DNA from: Fluviicoccus keumensis
GTDB taxonomy: Bacteria; Pseudomonadota; Gammaproteobacteria; Pseudomonadales; Moraxellaceae
Direction: 5' to 3'
Assembly (NCBI RefSeq): GCF_004217445.1
Contig: NZ_SHKX01000010.1
Location: forward strand, 620,001-684,000
Length of the DNA stretch: 64,000 nucleotides
The notes beneath the pieces were generated by a model. That model had not been told where the DNA came from and made no database searches. It worked only from the letters and a program-made list of their open reading frames with translations. The translations under genes and the position numbers were made by a program. Shown here piece after piece: positions 1 to 8,358 of the stretch. The first letter of the stretch is position 1; each line of letters starts with the position of its first letter.

Positions 1-255
1 ATGACCGACGCCTCGATTCCCGCCGGTTGCCGCTGGATTCCCAAGGCGATGAGCGTGCAATACCTGGCCAAGGCCAAGACCGACCTGCGCGCCGTCTCCA
101 GCGGCGAAGGCCTGGACTGGGCGGCGGGCGGCGACATCGAGGTGCCGGTGGACGTGTTCGACACCCACGGCGTCAAAGTCTTCAGCGCAAAAATCACCAT
201 GAACGTGCGGCCCGGCGACCTGGTGCTAAGTGAAGACGCCCGGAAACTGGGCTGA
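1..255 (+). CDS. C-terminal part of a DUF4442/hotdog thioesterase-like protein (cut by window edge)
   Basis: The frame is open from base 1 to a stop at 253-255 and encodes 84 residues. The segment IPKAMSVQYLAKAKTDL followed by a short strand-rich tail resembles the C-terminal half of DUF4442 proteins, which have a single hotdog fold and usually about 150 residues. The ATG at base 1 is therefore probably an internal Met and the true start lies outside the window. The SGNH hydrolase gene begins 4 bases after the stop, which suggests co-transcription. The family is known for its thioesterase-like fold, but the substrate cannot be read from this fragment. Confidence 0.6.
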   Translation: MTDASIPAGCRWIPKAMSVQYLAKAKTDLRAVSSGEGLDWAAGGDIEVPVDVFDTHGVKVFSAKITMNVRPGDLVLSEDARKLG

Positions 256-258
256 ACC

Positions 259-984
259 ATGTGGCGCTCGCTGCGGTTCTGGCTGCATTTCGGCGCGCTG
301 ATGCCGGTGGCGGTGCCGCAGGCGCTGCATACCCGGCGCACGGCGCTGCGACTGCCGGAGGCGGCAGGGCCGCAGCACGGGGCCTTTGCCGGTGAAGGCG
401 CGCCGTGGCGGCTGGTGGTGATCGGTGAATCGACGGTGGCCGGAGTCGGCGTGGCGCACCAGGCGGACGGACTGGCCGTCGCCAGAGCCTTTGCCGCCCG
501 GACCGGCCGCCCGGCGCACTGGCGGGCGCATGGCCGCAACGGCGCGCGCATCCGCGACGTGCGCCGCGACCTGCTGCCGGATGACCTGCAGGCGGCGGAT
601 CTGGTGCTGGTCAGCATCGGCGTCAACGACACCACCGGCTTCAGTTCGCCGCGCCACTGGCGGGAACAACTACGGCATCTGGTCGCCGACATCCGGCGAC
701 AGACGCCCGCGCCGGTCGCCTTCCTGGCCTTGCCGCCGATGCACCACTTCACCGCCCTGCCGCAACCGCTGCGCGGCGTGATCGGTCATCGCGCCGGACT
801 GATGGATCACCATCTGCGCCGGGCGCTGGCCGGACTGCCCGGATGCCGGGTGCTGGACTACGGCATGGACATGCACCCGCGCTATCTGGCGGCGGACGGC
901 TATCACCCCTCGGCGGAAGGTTATGCGGCCATCGGCGAAGCGGTGGCGCGGCTTGTCGCCCCGCGTTCCGGCGACGACGATTGA
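259..984 (+). CDS. SGNH/GDSL-type hydrolase
   Basis: This 241-residue protein has the SGNH-hydrolase blocks in order: a GDS-like nucleophile block (VVIGESTVAGVG, near residue 54), the oxyanion-hole Asn block (SIGVNDTTG, near 117), and the catalytic Asp/His block (DGYHPSAEGY, near 214). The first block reads GES rather than GDS; the Ser is kept. The N-terminus (WRSLRFWLHFGALMPVAVPQ) is weakly hydrophobic and may be a membrane anchor or poor signal. It is probably an esterase or lipase of lipid substrates, consistent with the thioesterase-like gene before it and the wax-ester synthase after it. The start sits 4 bases after the upstream stop. Confidence 0.8.
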   Translation: MWRSLRFWLHFGALMPVAVPQALHTRRTALRLPEAAGPQHGAFAGEGAPWRLVVIGESTVAGVGVAHQADGLAVARAFAARTGRPAHWRAHGRNGARIRDVRRDLLPDDLQAADLVLVSIGVNDTTGFSSPRHWREQLRHLVADIRRQTPAPVAFLALPPMHHFTALPQPLRGVIGHRAGLMDHHLRRALAGLPGCRVLDYGMDMHPRYLAADGYHPSAEGYAAIGEAVARLVAPRSGDDD

Positions 985-991
985 ATCCCGC

Positions 992-1019
992 TTTACTCCC
1001 CACCCGCCCCCGATATACT
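992..1019 (+). promoter_or_regulatory. Candidate sigma-70 promoter for the wax-ester synthase gene
   Basis: A -35-like TTTACT (992-997) and a -10-like TATACT (1014-1019) are separated by 16 bases, placing the transcription start about 25 bases before the ATG at 1052. The -10 matches the consensus at five positions. This is a visual match only. Confidence 0.45.
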
Positions 1020-1051
1020 GAGTCAAAGCCCATCCTCAGGGACCGCCGATA

Positions 1052-2551
1052 ATGACAACAACCGGAATCGTGGCCACGCTGAAGTTCGCCATCCGCGCCG
1101 CCAACGGGCTGGGCCTGCTCGGCCTGTTCATGAACCTGCCGCACGCCCTGCCCGGCTTCCTGGCCTGCCACCTGACCGCGACGCTGGGGACGCTGCTGCT
1201 CGCTTTCCACCTGAAGCGCTCGGTGCCCGGCTGGGGACTGGGTGCCTTGATCCTGCCGTTCATCACCAGCACCTGGCTGACCTTCCGCCCGGAAAACACC
1301 CCTGACGCGATGACGGCGGGCGACAACTGCTGGTACAGCATGGAGCGGGACGTGAACCACATGATCGTGGTCGGCATCCTGTTCTTCGACCGCGCGCCGG
1401 AAAAGGCGGCGCTGGAACAGCTGATTACGGAGCGGCTGCTGAAATTCGACCGCTTCCGCCAGGTGCCGCGCCTGCGCAACGGCCACCGCTATTGGGAAGA
1501 TGACGAAGACTTCCAACTGGATCGCCACCTGCATTTCCGTCCGCTGCCCGAGCCGTCGCTGCAAACCTTTCAGGCGCACGTGGACACGCTGTCCGGGCAG
1601 AAGCTGGACTTCGAGCATCCGCTGTGGGATCTGGAAGTGGTGCCGAACCACCCGGACGGCGCGGCGATCATCGTCCGCATCCATCACTGCAACGCCGACG
1701 GCATCGCGCTGGTACGGGTACTGCTGTCGCTGACCGACAAGGCTGCGGCCGCCGTCGAGAATACCACCGAGGCCCCGCGTGCTTCCCGTCCCAAGCATCA
1801 CCCACTGAAACTGTTGTGGGAGTTGATCGTCGCCTTTCCGCGCATGCTGATGCTGCCCGACAGCCGCACCAGCTTCAAACACCCGCTGACCGGGCAGCGC
1901 GGCACCGCCTGGTCTGGACAATTGCCCTTGCAGGACATCAAGAAGTTGGCGCACGCCCACGGCGGCAAGATCAACGACGTGGTGCTGGCCGCCACTGCCG
2001 GAGCGGTGCGCCGCTACTTCCAGCAGAGCAACGAGCCGGTGGACGGCATTACCTTCCGCGTGCTGGTGCCGGTGAACGTGCGGCCGCTGGACGGACCGAT
2101 CGTGCTGGGCAACCAGGTCGGGTTCATCTACCTGCCGCTGCCGGTGGGCGTCGCCGATCCGGTCGGCCGCCTGCGCGCGGTGAAGGCGGGCATGGACGCA
2201 ATCAAGAGCGGTAAGGAAGCGGTGCTGGCCTATTTCTCGCTGTCGGTGATGGGCACGCTGCCGCGCGGCGTGCAGCACGCACTGATGGACGCTTTCAACG
2301 ACAACGCCTCCTCGACCATGACCAACGTGCCCGGCCCGCGCGAGCAGCTGTTTTTCGCCGGGGAAGCGATCCGCAACATGGTGTTCTTCGGGCCGCAGTC
2401 GGGCAAGATGGGCGTCGGCCTGAGCGTGTTCAGCTATCAGGACACGCTGACGATGGGCATTTCCGCCGACAAGGGCATGATTCCGCATCCGGAGGTGTTT
2501 ACCGCCTGTTTCGAGCAGGAACTGCGGGAGTGGCTGGCGCATTCGGGCTGA
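1052..2551 (+). CDS. Wax-ester synthase / diacylglycerol acyltransferase (WS/DGAT family)
   Basis: This 499-residue protein transfers acyl groups from acyl-CoA to fatty alcohol or diacylglycerol, forming storage wax esters or triacylglycerol at the inner membrane. The condensation motif HHxxxDG appears as HHCNADG near residue 210, and the second conserved block is KINDVVLAATAGAVRRY near 310. The C-terminal block MTNVPGPREQLFFAG is also typical. About 85 hydrophobic residues precede the catalytic domain (LGLLGLFMNLP, LGTLLLAFHL), so the protein is somewhat longer than classic members and probably membrane-anchored. The ATG follows AGGGACCGCCGATA, a plausible ribosome site. Substrate preference is not predictable. 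Confidence 0.9.
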   Translation: MTTTGIVATLKFAIRAANGLGLLGLFMNLPHALPGFLACHLTATLGTLLLAFHLKRSVPGWGLGALILPFITSTWLTFRPENTPDAMTAGDNCWYSMERDVNHMIVVGILFFDRAPEKAALEQLITERLLKFDRFRQVPRLRNGHRYWEDDEDFQLDRHLHFRPLPEPSLQTFQAHVDTLSGQKLDFEHPLWDLEVVPNHPDGAAIIVRIHHCNADGIALVRVLLSLTDKAAAAVENTTEAPRASRPKHHPLKLLWELIVAFPRMLMLPDSRTSFKHPLTGQRGTAWSGQLPLQDIKKLAHAHGGKINDVVLAATAGAVRRYFQQSNEPVDGITFRVLVPVNVRPLDGPIVLGNQVGFIYLPLPVGVADPVGRLRAVKAGMDAIKSGKEAVLAYFSLSVMGTLPRGVQHALMDAFNDNASSTMTNVPGPREQLFFAGEAIRNMVFFGPQSGKMGVGLSVFSYQDTLTMGISADKGMIPHPEVFTACFEQELREWLAHSG

Positions 2552-2557
2552 ACTTGA

Positions 2558-2595
2558 CCGGCATTTTTTGCAGGTGACCTGCCGGAAAATGCCGG
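2558..2595 (+). repeat. Long imperfect hairpin just after the wax-ester synthase stop
   Basis: CCGGCATTTT (2558-2567) pairs with AAAATGCCGG (2586-2595), and inside it GCAGGT pairs with ACCTGC around a single G, leaving a small internal loop. It begins 6 bases after the stop. There is no T-run downstream on the plus strand, so it may be a weak terminator or a 3'-end stabiliser. Confidence 0.6.
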
Positions 2596-2669
2596 ATCAC
2601 TCCCGCTTGAACGATTCACACCACCTGAAATATCGTTGTTTTAAAAGGGTTTATCACCAATTCCCGTTC

Positions 2670-2685
2670 TGGCACTCCCCTTGCT
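2670..2685 (+). promoter_or_regulatory. Sigma-54 (RpoN) promoter for the LPP20-family lipoprotein
   Basis: TGGCACTCCCCTTGCT matches the sigma-54 consensus TGGCAC-N5-TTGCW at every fixed base, with GG at -24 and GC at -12. It implies a transcription start near 2697 and a leader of about 35 bases before the ATG at 2732. The upstream stretch 2631-2660 is AT-rich, as is common where IHF or activator binding occurs, but no activator site was recognised. Confidence 0.75.
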
Positions 2686-2731
2686 TTTCCCCTGACAGCA
2701 TCATCCGATGCCTGACCCAGGAAAAAAGACC

Positions 2732-3364
2732 ATGAACACGCTGCTCAAACCCCTTTTCGCCGCCTCGGCATTCAGCATCGTCCTGCTGCAAGGTTGCAGC
2801 TCCTCCCCCAGCGCCGCCGGACTGGCCAAGGCAGAAGCCCATCTCGACCAGAAACGTCGCGAGTCCGCCCAGCTTCAGGCCGAAAAGGCCATCGACGCCA
2901 TGCCCGCCTGGGCGCAGGCGACGCCCCGCCCGGACAGCACCGGCATCTTCGCGCTGGGCATCGGCGAAAGCGACAAGCTGCCGCTGGCATTGAAGAAGGC
3001 GCAATTGCAGGCGGAATACGCGCTGGCCAAGAACCTGCAGCAGGAACTGGCCGGGAACGAGCGCATGATCCAGCAGGACAACAACGGCAGCGCCAGCGGC
3101 CAGTACGACAGCGTCATCACCTCGCTGGTGGATTACGTGTCGGTGGTGGGCTGCGAGGAAGTGAAGCGGGAAACCGTGGCCATCAACGGCCGTTTCCAGA
3201 CCTACATCCTGCTGAAGATGCCGTACGAGGCCTTCAACCAGGCCTTGCAGGCCAAGAAGCAGCAGACCCGCGACAGCCAGATGCAGCAGGCCTACAACCG
3301 GCTGGAGCGGCAGCTGGAGCAACGCCGCCAGACCGTCGTTCCCGCCGGGACAACCTTGCAGTAA
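2732..3364 (+). CDS. LPP20-family lipoprotein
   Basis: This 210-residue protein has a type II signal peptide ending in the lipobox LLQGC (Cys22), so it should be lipid-anchored in the envelope. The body (PAWAQATPRPDSTGIFALGIG, then a helix-rich stretch with conserved Ala/Gln, then ETVAINGRFQTYILLKMP) resembles the LPP20 lipoprotein domain, a family that includes the flagellar protein FlgP. The C-terminus is a Gln/Arg-rich coiled coil. I chose the second ATG because it gives a normal signal peptide and follows AGGAAAAAAGACC; an in-frame ATG lies at 2708. The sigma-54 promoter upstream fits a flagellar or surface role, but no flagellar gene is in the window. Confidence 0.75.
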   Translation: MNTLLKPLFAASAFSIVLLQGCSSSPSAAGLAKAEAHLDQKRRESAQLQAEKAIDAMPAWAQATPRPDSTGIFALGIGESDKLPLALKKAQLQAEYALAKNLQQELAGNERMIQQDNNGSASGQYDSVITSLVDYVSVVGCEEVKRETVAINGRFQTYILLKMPYEAFNQALQAKKQQTRDSQMQQAYNRLERQLEQRRQTVVPAGTTLQ

Positions 3365-3367
3365 GGG

Positions 3368-4153
3368 TCAGGCAAACACCGTGACCGTCTGGCGGCTGAC
3401 GGCGACCAGACGCCCGTCGGCCGCCCACAGCCGCGCCTCGGCGTGGCCGTAGCCGTCAGCGGCGAGGTCGGTACGGACACGGTAATGCCACCAGGCCGTC
3501 GGGTCCGGGTCCAGCGCCTCCTCCAGCAGTTCCAGCGTCCAGCACAGCGTGCTGGCGGGGGCCAACGTGCTCAGCATCGGCAACACCGACGGCGGCCAGG
3601 CGTCCACCAAGGCCACGAAATGTTCGAGCGTAAACGGGGCGGAGGTGTCGCGAAAACGGACACTGCCGCTGAAGTCAGGCTTGTCCTGACCCGTGAACGG
3701 GAAGCCGCCTTCCGCCCAGGCCATCTCGAACTGCTGCAGGAAGTCCGGCATGCGGCCCGGCAGGAAGGGCATGGTGCGGCCGTTCGCCGGGATCGGAATG
3801 TCCGTCAACTCCACGGAGGGAACGCGCACGGTTGATTCGCGGTGCGTGCCGTAACTGGCCAGCAGCACCGCCTGCACTTCACCGTTCTGCAACAGGCGCG
3901 CCTCGGCCTGCGTCACCGACTTGCCGCTGCGGAACACGGTCGCTTCCAGCGTTGCCGGACCCGGCGCCACCGGCCCGACAAAGGAAACCGACAGCGAGCG
4001 CAGCCGCCGGTCCGACGGCACTTCCGCTGACAGGCGCGCCAGCAGCACCGCCGCCACCAGCCCGCCGAAACTGGCGCGTCCCTGTCCCCAGCCCGCCTCG
4101 ATTTCCACCTGCGCCGACGCCTTCGCGTCAGCCATCATCGTTGCAAACGACAT
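3368..4153 (-). CDS. Acyl-CoA thioesterase family protein (double hotdog, TesB-like)
   Basis: This 261-residue protein has the layout of TesB-like double-hotdog thioesterases: an N-terminal half with WGQGRASFGGLVAAVLL and a core strand LRSLSVSFVGPVAPG, then a second half ending in YRVRTDLAADGYGHAEARLWAADGRLVAVSRQT, which is the typical closing hotdog (a Gly-x-Ala-x-x-Leu-Trp turn before the last strand). It probably hydrolyses acyl-CoA in the cytoplasm. It lies 87 bases downstream of tesA on the same strand and may be co-transcribed. Its stop is only 3 bases from the convergent lipoprotein stop. Confidence 0.75.
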   Translation of the reverse strand: MSFATMMADAKASAQVEIEAGWGQGRASFGGLVAAVLLARLSAEVPSDRRLRSLSVSFVGPVAPGPATLEATVFRSGKSVTQAEARLLQNGEVQAVLLASYGTHRESTVRVPSVELTDIPIPANGRTMPFLPGRMPDFLQQFEMAWAEGGFPFTGQDKPDFSGSVRFRDTSAPFTLEHFVALVDAWPPSVLPMLSTLAPASTLCWTLELLEEALDPDPTAWWHYRVRTDLAADGYGHAEARLWAADGRLVAVSRQTVTVFA

Positions 4154-4240
4154 CGCCTTTACTCAAGTTCTTTTTTGGAACTATCAATTTAGCAAGCCGG
4201 AGGCCGCAGGGGAAGCGGAAAACGAAACCCGACGGTCACT

Positions 4241-4855
4241 TCAGGGCTTGAGCAGCGGCTTCAGGTACGGCCAGACGTTGTCCGCCAGCCGGTCCTGCGC
4301 CTGCGCATTGGGATGGATGCCGTCGTCCTGCATCAGTTCCGGACGGCCGCCGACGCCCTCCAGCAGGAAGGGCAGCAACGGCGTCTTCGTCGCCTTGGCG
4401 ACTTGGGGGAAGGTGGCGGCAAAGGCTTCGGTGTAGGCCTTGCCGTAATTGGGCGGAATACGCATGCCGACCAGCAGCACCCGGCTGTGCTGCTGCCGCG
4501 CCTGGGTGATCATCGCCGTCAGGTTCTTGGCCATCAGCGGCAGCGGCTGGCCGCGCAGGCCGTCGTTGCCGCCCAGTTCCAGCACCAGCACATCGGGTTG
4601 GTATTGCTTCAGGACCTTGGGCAGGCGCAGCAGCCCGCCCTGCGTTGTTTCGCCGCTGACGCTGGCGTTGATCACCTGGTGCTTGCCCGGCTGCTCGCGG
4701 TCCAGCCTCTGTTGCAGTTTTGCAACCCAGCCTTTGTTGACCTCCAGACCATAGGCGGCGCTGATACTATCGCCGAAAACCACCACCGTGGCCGCCTGCG
4801 CCGACAGGGTCGACGCCAGCAGCCCCGCCAGCAGGACAGCCTTCACTCGCATCAT
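4241..4855 (-). CDS. tesA: Multifunctional acyl-CoA thioesterase I / arylesterase (TesA)
   Basis: This 204-residue SGNH esterase has an N-terminal signal peptide (MMRVKAVLLAGLLASTLSAQA), so it should act in the periplasm. Catalytic blocks are clear: GDSISAAYG (Ser30), the Gly block near VSGETTQGG, LGGNDGLRG, and DGIHPNAQAQ (Asp/His). Length and order match E. coli TesA. The gene is head to head with the YbbA-type ABC ATPase, as in E. coli and Pseudomonas. Its ATG (4855-4853) and the ybbA ATG (4854-4856) share two bases inside a CATG. A second in-frame ATG immediately follows and could be used instead. Confidence 0.9.
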   Translation of the reverse strand: MMRVKAVLLAGLLASTLSAQAATVVVFGDSISAAYGLEVNKGWVAKLQQRLDREQPGKHQVINASVSGETTQGGLLRLPKVLKQYQPDVLVLELGGNDGLRGQPLPLMAKNLTAMITQARQQHSRVLLVGMRIPPNYGKAYTEAFAATFPQVAKATKTPLLPFLLEGVGGRPELMQDDGIHPNAQAQDRLADNVWPYLKPLLKP

Positions 4856-5534
4856 GACTACAGTTCCCGAAAATGCTCTGGTTGTCAGCCACCTTAGCAA
4901 AAGCGTCGCCGGTCCGGACGGCCCGCTCACCATTCTGCAACAGACCGATTTCACGGTGCGCGCCGGGGAAAGTGTCGCCATTGTCGGTGCGTCCGGCTCC
5001 GGCAAATCGACGCTGCTGGGCCTGCTGGCCGGGCTGGATACGCCGTCCGGCGGCTCGGTGACGCTGCTGGGCCACGACCTGAGCCGGCTGGATGAAGACG
5101 GCCGCGCGGCAGTGCGCCAGCGGCATGTCGGCTTCGTCTTCCAGTCCTTCCACCTGCTGCCGCACCTGTCGGCGCTGGAAAACGTGCTGCTGCCGCTGGC
5201 GGGGCGCGAGGACCGGGCGCTGGCCATCGACTGCCTGCAACGGGTGGGACTGGGCGAACGGCTGCAACACACGCCGCGCCAGCTCTCCGGCGGCGAACAG
5301 CAACGGGTGGCCATCGCCCGCGCCTTTGCCTGCCGCCCGCAAATCCTCTTTGCTGACGAACCTACCGGCAACCTTGACGCCCGCACCGGCCAGCAGATCA
5401 TCGAGCTGCTGTTCGCCATGAACCGCGAACAGGGCGCGACGCTGGTGCTGGTGACGCACGACCCGGCGCTGGCGCAACGCTGCGGCCGCAGCCTGCGCCT
5501 GGACAGCGGCCGCCTGCGGGAGCCGGAAGCATGA
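4854..5534 (+). CDS. ybbA: ABC transporter ATP-binding protein, YbbA-like
   Basis: This 226-residue ABC ATPase has Walker A GASGSGKST, a Q-loop (FVFQSFHLLPHLSALENV), the signature LSGGEQQRVAIARA, and Walker B ILFADEPTGNLD followed by the switch His (VTHD). It is of the LolD/MacB-like type that pairs with FtsX-type permeases. The stop overlaps the permease start (ATGA at 5531-5534), showing translational coupling. In E. coli the same trio is tesA-ybbA-ybbP; the transported substrate is not established. The ATG at 4854 is chosen because homologous sequence begins there. Confidence 0.9.
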   Translation: MTTVPENALVVSHLSKSVAGPDGPLTILQQTDFTVRAGESVAIVGASGSGKSTLLGLLAGLDTPSGGSVTLLGHDLSRLDEDGRAAVRQRHVGFVFQSFHLLPHLSALENVLLPLAGREDRALAIDCLQRVGLGERLQHTPRQLSGGEQQRVAIARAFACRPQILFADEPTGNLDARTGQQIIELLFAMNREQGATLVLVTHDPALAQRCGRSLRLDSGRLREPEA

Positions 5535-7993
5535 GGGCGCTGGCCTGGCGGCTGCTGCGCCGCGACTGGCGCGCCGGGGAACTGACGCTGCTGCTGGCGG
5601 CGCTGGCGCTAGCCGTCGCCGCCACCACCAGCCTGCGTTTCTTCAGCACCAGCCTGGAACAGGCGATGCGCCAGCAGGCCGCGCAACTGCTGGGCGCGGA
5701 TCTGGTGCTGAGCAGCACGCGCGGCCTCCGGCCGATGTGGGTGGACGAAGCGCAGCGCCTGCAGCTGCGTCAGGCTCAAACACTGGAATTCGGCAGCATG
5801 GCGCAGCATGGCGAGCAGTTCCAGCTGGTGACCGTGAAAGCCGTCAGCCCCGGCTACCCCCTGCGCGGCGAACTGAAGCTGCGCAACGGCCTGACCGGTA
5901 TTCCGGCAGCCGGGACGGTCTGGGTGGAGGAACGCCTGCTGGGCCTGTTGCAGGCGCAAGACGGGGATACCCTGCAAATCGGCGAATCGACGCTGCGCAT
6001 CACCGCCATCCTCGATCGCGACGCCGACCGCAGCAACGGCTTCGCCGCCCTGTCGCCCCGCCTGATCATGAACCTGGCCGATGTACCCGCCACCGGCATC
6101 CTGCAACCGGGCAGTCGCGTCAACTACCGGCTGCTGCTGGCCGGACCGCCTTCCGCCCTGCAAACCTACCAGGCCTGGGGCAAACCGCGGCTCGAGCCGC
6201 ACGAACGCCTGCGGGACGTGAGCAGCGGTAACAAGCGCGTCAGCGACCCGATCAATAACGCGGGCAGCTATCTCAGCCTGGCCGCCATCGCCGCCGTGCT
6301 GCTGTCGGGCATTGCCGTCGCCCTGGCCACCCGCCGCTATGCCGACCGCCATCTGGATGCGTTGGCGCTGATGCGCTGTCTGGGCGGCACCCGCCGGCAA
6401 CTGCTGACGCTGTTCGGCTGGCAGCTGCTGTTCCTGTGGCTGACGGCGATGCTGGCGGGTGGCCTGGCCGGTTTTCTCGCCGCGCAGGGGCTGCACCGGC
6501 TGCTGGCCGGACTGCTGCCGGTAACCACGCTGGAATTCGCCATTGCCCGGCCGCTGCTGACCGGCGTCGCCACCGCCACGCTGACGCTGGCCGGGTTTGC
6601 CCTGCCCGCCTTCCTCAAGCTGGCACAGGTGCCGCCGCTGCGGGTGATGCGCCGCGAACTGCAACCGGCGGACTGGTCGACGCTGCGCCTGACCGCGCTG
6701 GCGCTGGCCGCCCTGTTCCTGCTTATGACGCTGGAAACCGGCAAACTCTGGCTGACCTCGCTGGTGCTGCTGGGCGGCCTGGGGCTGGCGGCCCTCTGCG
6801 GCGGCCTGTTGTGGCTGGCGCTGCGGCGCTGGCGGCAGCGCGGCGGCGGTCAGTCCCGGCTGGCGCAGGCGCTGGACGGACTGGCGCGCCAACCAGCGGC
6901 CACCATCAGCCAGGTGCTGGCGCTGGGTCTGGGCCTCACCGCCATGCTGCTGGTCTTCAGCCTGCGCAGCGAGCTGCTGGCGCAATGGCGCGCCGACCTG
7001 CCCGCCGACACCCCCAACCAGTTCGCCATCGCCATTCCCGCCGATCAGGTGCAGCCGTTACAGGCGGTCATTCAACAACATCACTGGCGATCCTCCCCCT
7101 TCTATCCGGTGGTGCGCGGACGGCTGGTGGCGATCAACGGCAAGGCGGTGCAGAAACCGGCCGAGGCTGAACCGGATTCCGGCAACCGCGACAATGCCTT
7201 GGACCGCGAGCTGAACCTGACCTGGAGCGACATCCTGCCCGAGGAAAACACCCTGACCGAAGGCGCATGGTTCAAGCCCGACGCCGCCGAAGTCTCGGTG
7301 GAGGCCGAACTGGCGAAACGCCTCGACCTGAAGCTGGGCGACAGCCTGCGCCTGCAAATGGCGGAAGGCAGTGTCGAGGCGCGTATCACCAGCCTGCGCA
7401 CGGTCGACTGGAACAACTTCCGCCCCAACTTCTATCTGGTCTTTCCCCGGCAGTTGCTGGAAAGCTATCCGGCCAGCTATCTGGCCAGCTTTCATGTCCC
7501 GGACGCCGACAAGACGGCGATGAGCACCCTGGTGCGCGGCTTCCCCACCGTGGTGTTCGCGGATATCGGCCAGATCATGGCGGAACTGCAGAAGCTGATG
7601 GACCAGCTGGCGGACGCGGTGCAGGCGGTACTGGTGTTCGTGGTGCTGGCGGGCGTGCTGGTGCTGCTGACCGGCATCGCCGCCGGGCTGGACGGGCGGC
7701 GGCAGGAGGCGGCGCTGTTGCGGGCGCTGGGGGCGAAGCGGGGGCAGTTGCAGCGCCGCGCCGGTATGGAGTTGCTGGTGCTGGGCGGCATGGCGGGATT
7801 ATTGGCCGTGCTGCTCAATGAAATCCTGCTGGCGGTGCTGACCGTGCAACTGCTGGAAGGCACGCCGACCATGCATCCGTTGTGGTGGCTGGCGGTGCCG
7901 GGGACCAGCGCCATGCTGACGCTGGCGGTGGGGTTGGCGGGCATGCGCCGGGTGTGGACAGTATCGCCGATGGATGTGTTGCGGGAAAACTGA
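5531..7993 (+). CDS. ybbP: FtsX-like ABC transporter permease, YbbP-like
   Basis: This 820-residue inner-membrane protein has an N-terminal transmembrane helix (LTLLLAALALAVAATTSLRFF), a large periplasmic domain, then a block of transmembrane helices (near residues 245-430), a second periplasmic domain and the closing FtsX module (AVLVFVVLAGVLVLLTGIAAGLDGRRQEAALLRALGA). Two FtsX modules and about ten membrane segments match the YbbP/long-permease type. It is coupled to the ATPase gene by an ATGA overlap. The likely role is an envelope transporter or mechanotransmission complex; the substrate is unknown. Confidence 0.88.
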   Translation: MRALAWRLLRRDWRAGELTLLLAALALAVAATTSLRFFSTSLEQAMRQQAAQLLGADLVLSSTRGLRPMWVDEAQRLQLRQAQTLEFGSMAQHGEQFQLVTVKAVSPGYPLRGELKLRNGLTGIPAAGTVWVEERLLGLLQAQDGDTLQIGESTLRITAILDRDADRSNGFAALSPRLIMNLADVPATGILQPGSRVNYRLLLAGPPSALQTYQAWGKPRLEPHERLRDVSSGNKRVSDPINNAGSYLSLAAIAAVLLSGIAVALATRRYADRHLDALALMRCLGGTRRQLLTLFGWQLLFLWLTAMLAGGLAGFLAAQGLHRLLAGLLPVTTLEFAIARPLLTGVATATLTLAGFALPAFLKLAQVPPLRVMRRELQPADWSTLRLTALALAALFLLMTLETGKLWLTSLVLLGGLGLAALCGGLLWLALRRWRQRGGGQSRLAQALDGLARQPAATISQVLALGLGLTAMLLVFSLRSELLAQWRADLPADTPNQFAIAIPADQVQPLQAVIQQHHWRSSPFYPVVRGRLVAINGKAVQKPAEAEPDSGNRDNALDRELNLTWSDILPEENTLTEGAWFKPDAAEVSVEAELAKRLDLKLGDSLRLQMAEGSVEARITSLRTVDWNNFRPNFYLVFPRQLLESYPASYLASFHVPDADKTAMSTLVRGFPTVVFADIGQIMAELQKLMDQLADAVQAVLVFVVLAGVLVLLTGIAAGLDGRRQEAALLRALGAKRGQLQRRAGMELLVLGGMAGLLAVLLNEILLAVLTVQLLEGTPTMHPLWWLAVPGTSAMLTLAVGLAGMRRVWTVSPMDVLREN

Positions 7994-8071
7994 GAACCGC
8001 GTGCTCCCGACAGGAAAAATGACGGGCGGGGCCTATACTGACCTCAGGCCCACTCCACCGGAGCACTGATC

Positions 8072-8305
8072 ATGGACACCGGAAAACATACCCTGCCCGC
8101 CCTCTTCGCCCAATTGGGCCTGCCGGCTGACGCATCGTCGATTGCCCGGTTTACCGGGACACACTGCTTGCCGCCCGACACCTCCCTGGCGGATGCGGGC
8201 TTCTGGAACCCGTCGCAAGCCGCTTTCCTGCGCGAAGCGCTGGCCGACGACGCCGAGTGGTCGGAAGCCGCCGATGAATTGGCCAACCTGCTGGGCAGTC
8301 CCTGA
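8072..8305 (+). CDS. DUF2789 family small protein
   Basis: This 77-residue cytoplasmic protein matches my memory of DUF2789 proteins of Pseudomonas and Acinetobacter: an N-terminal THTLPALFAQLGLPAD-like block, then FW-PSQAAFLREALADDAEW and a closing helix. No catalytic residue is apparent and the function is unknown. It has a -10-like TATACT at 8034-8039 upstream, and a strong hairpin terminator follows 14 bases after the stop, so it looks like a single-gene unit. Confidence 0.8.
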   Translation: MDTGKHTLPALFAQLGLPADASSIARFTGTHCLPPDTSLADAGFWNPSQAAFLREALADDAEWSEAADELANLLGSP

Positions 8306-8318
8306 TCGGCGACTCAAC

Positions 8319-8346
8319 AAAAACGGCCCCAAGCGGGGCCGTTTTT
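8319..8346. terminator. Bidirectional rho-independent terminator
   Basis: A 12-base-pair stem with an AAGC loop (8331-8334) is flanked by A-run and T-run, so it can terminate the DUF2789 gene on the plus strand and the convergent cytochrome operon on the minus strand. Confidence 0.9.
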
Positions 8347-8358
8347 GTTCTCCCAAAG

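Noticed and set aside
749..2542. Minus-strand 597-codon ORF
   Set aside because: It is antisense to the SGNH hydrolase and wax-ester synthase genes, and its His/Gln/Arg-rich product is typical of a shadow frame in high-GC DNA.
4856..5419. Upstream extension of tesA to a 392-codon ORF
   Set aside because: The extension is antisense to ybbA and precedes a normal signal peptide, so the ATG at 4855 is the start.
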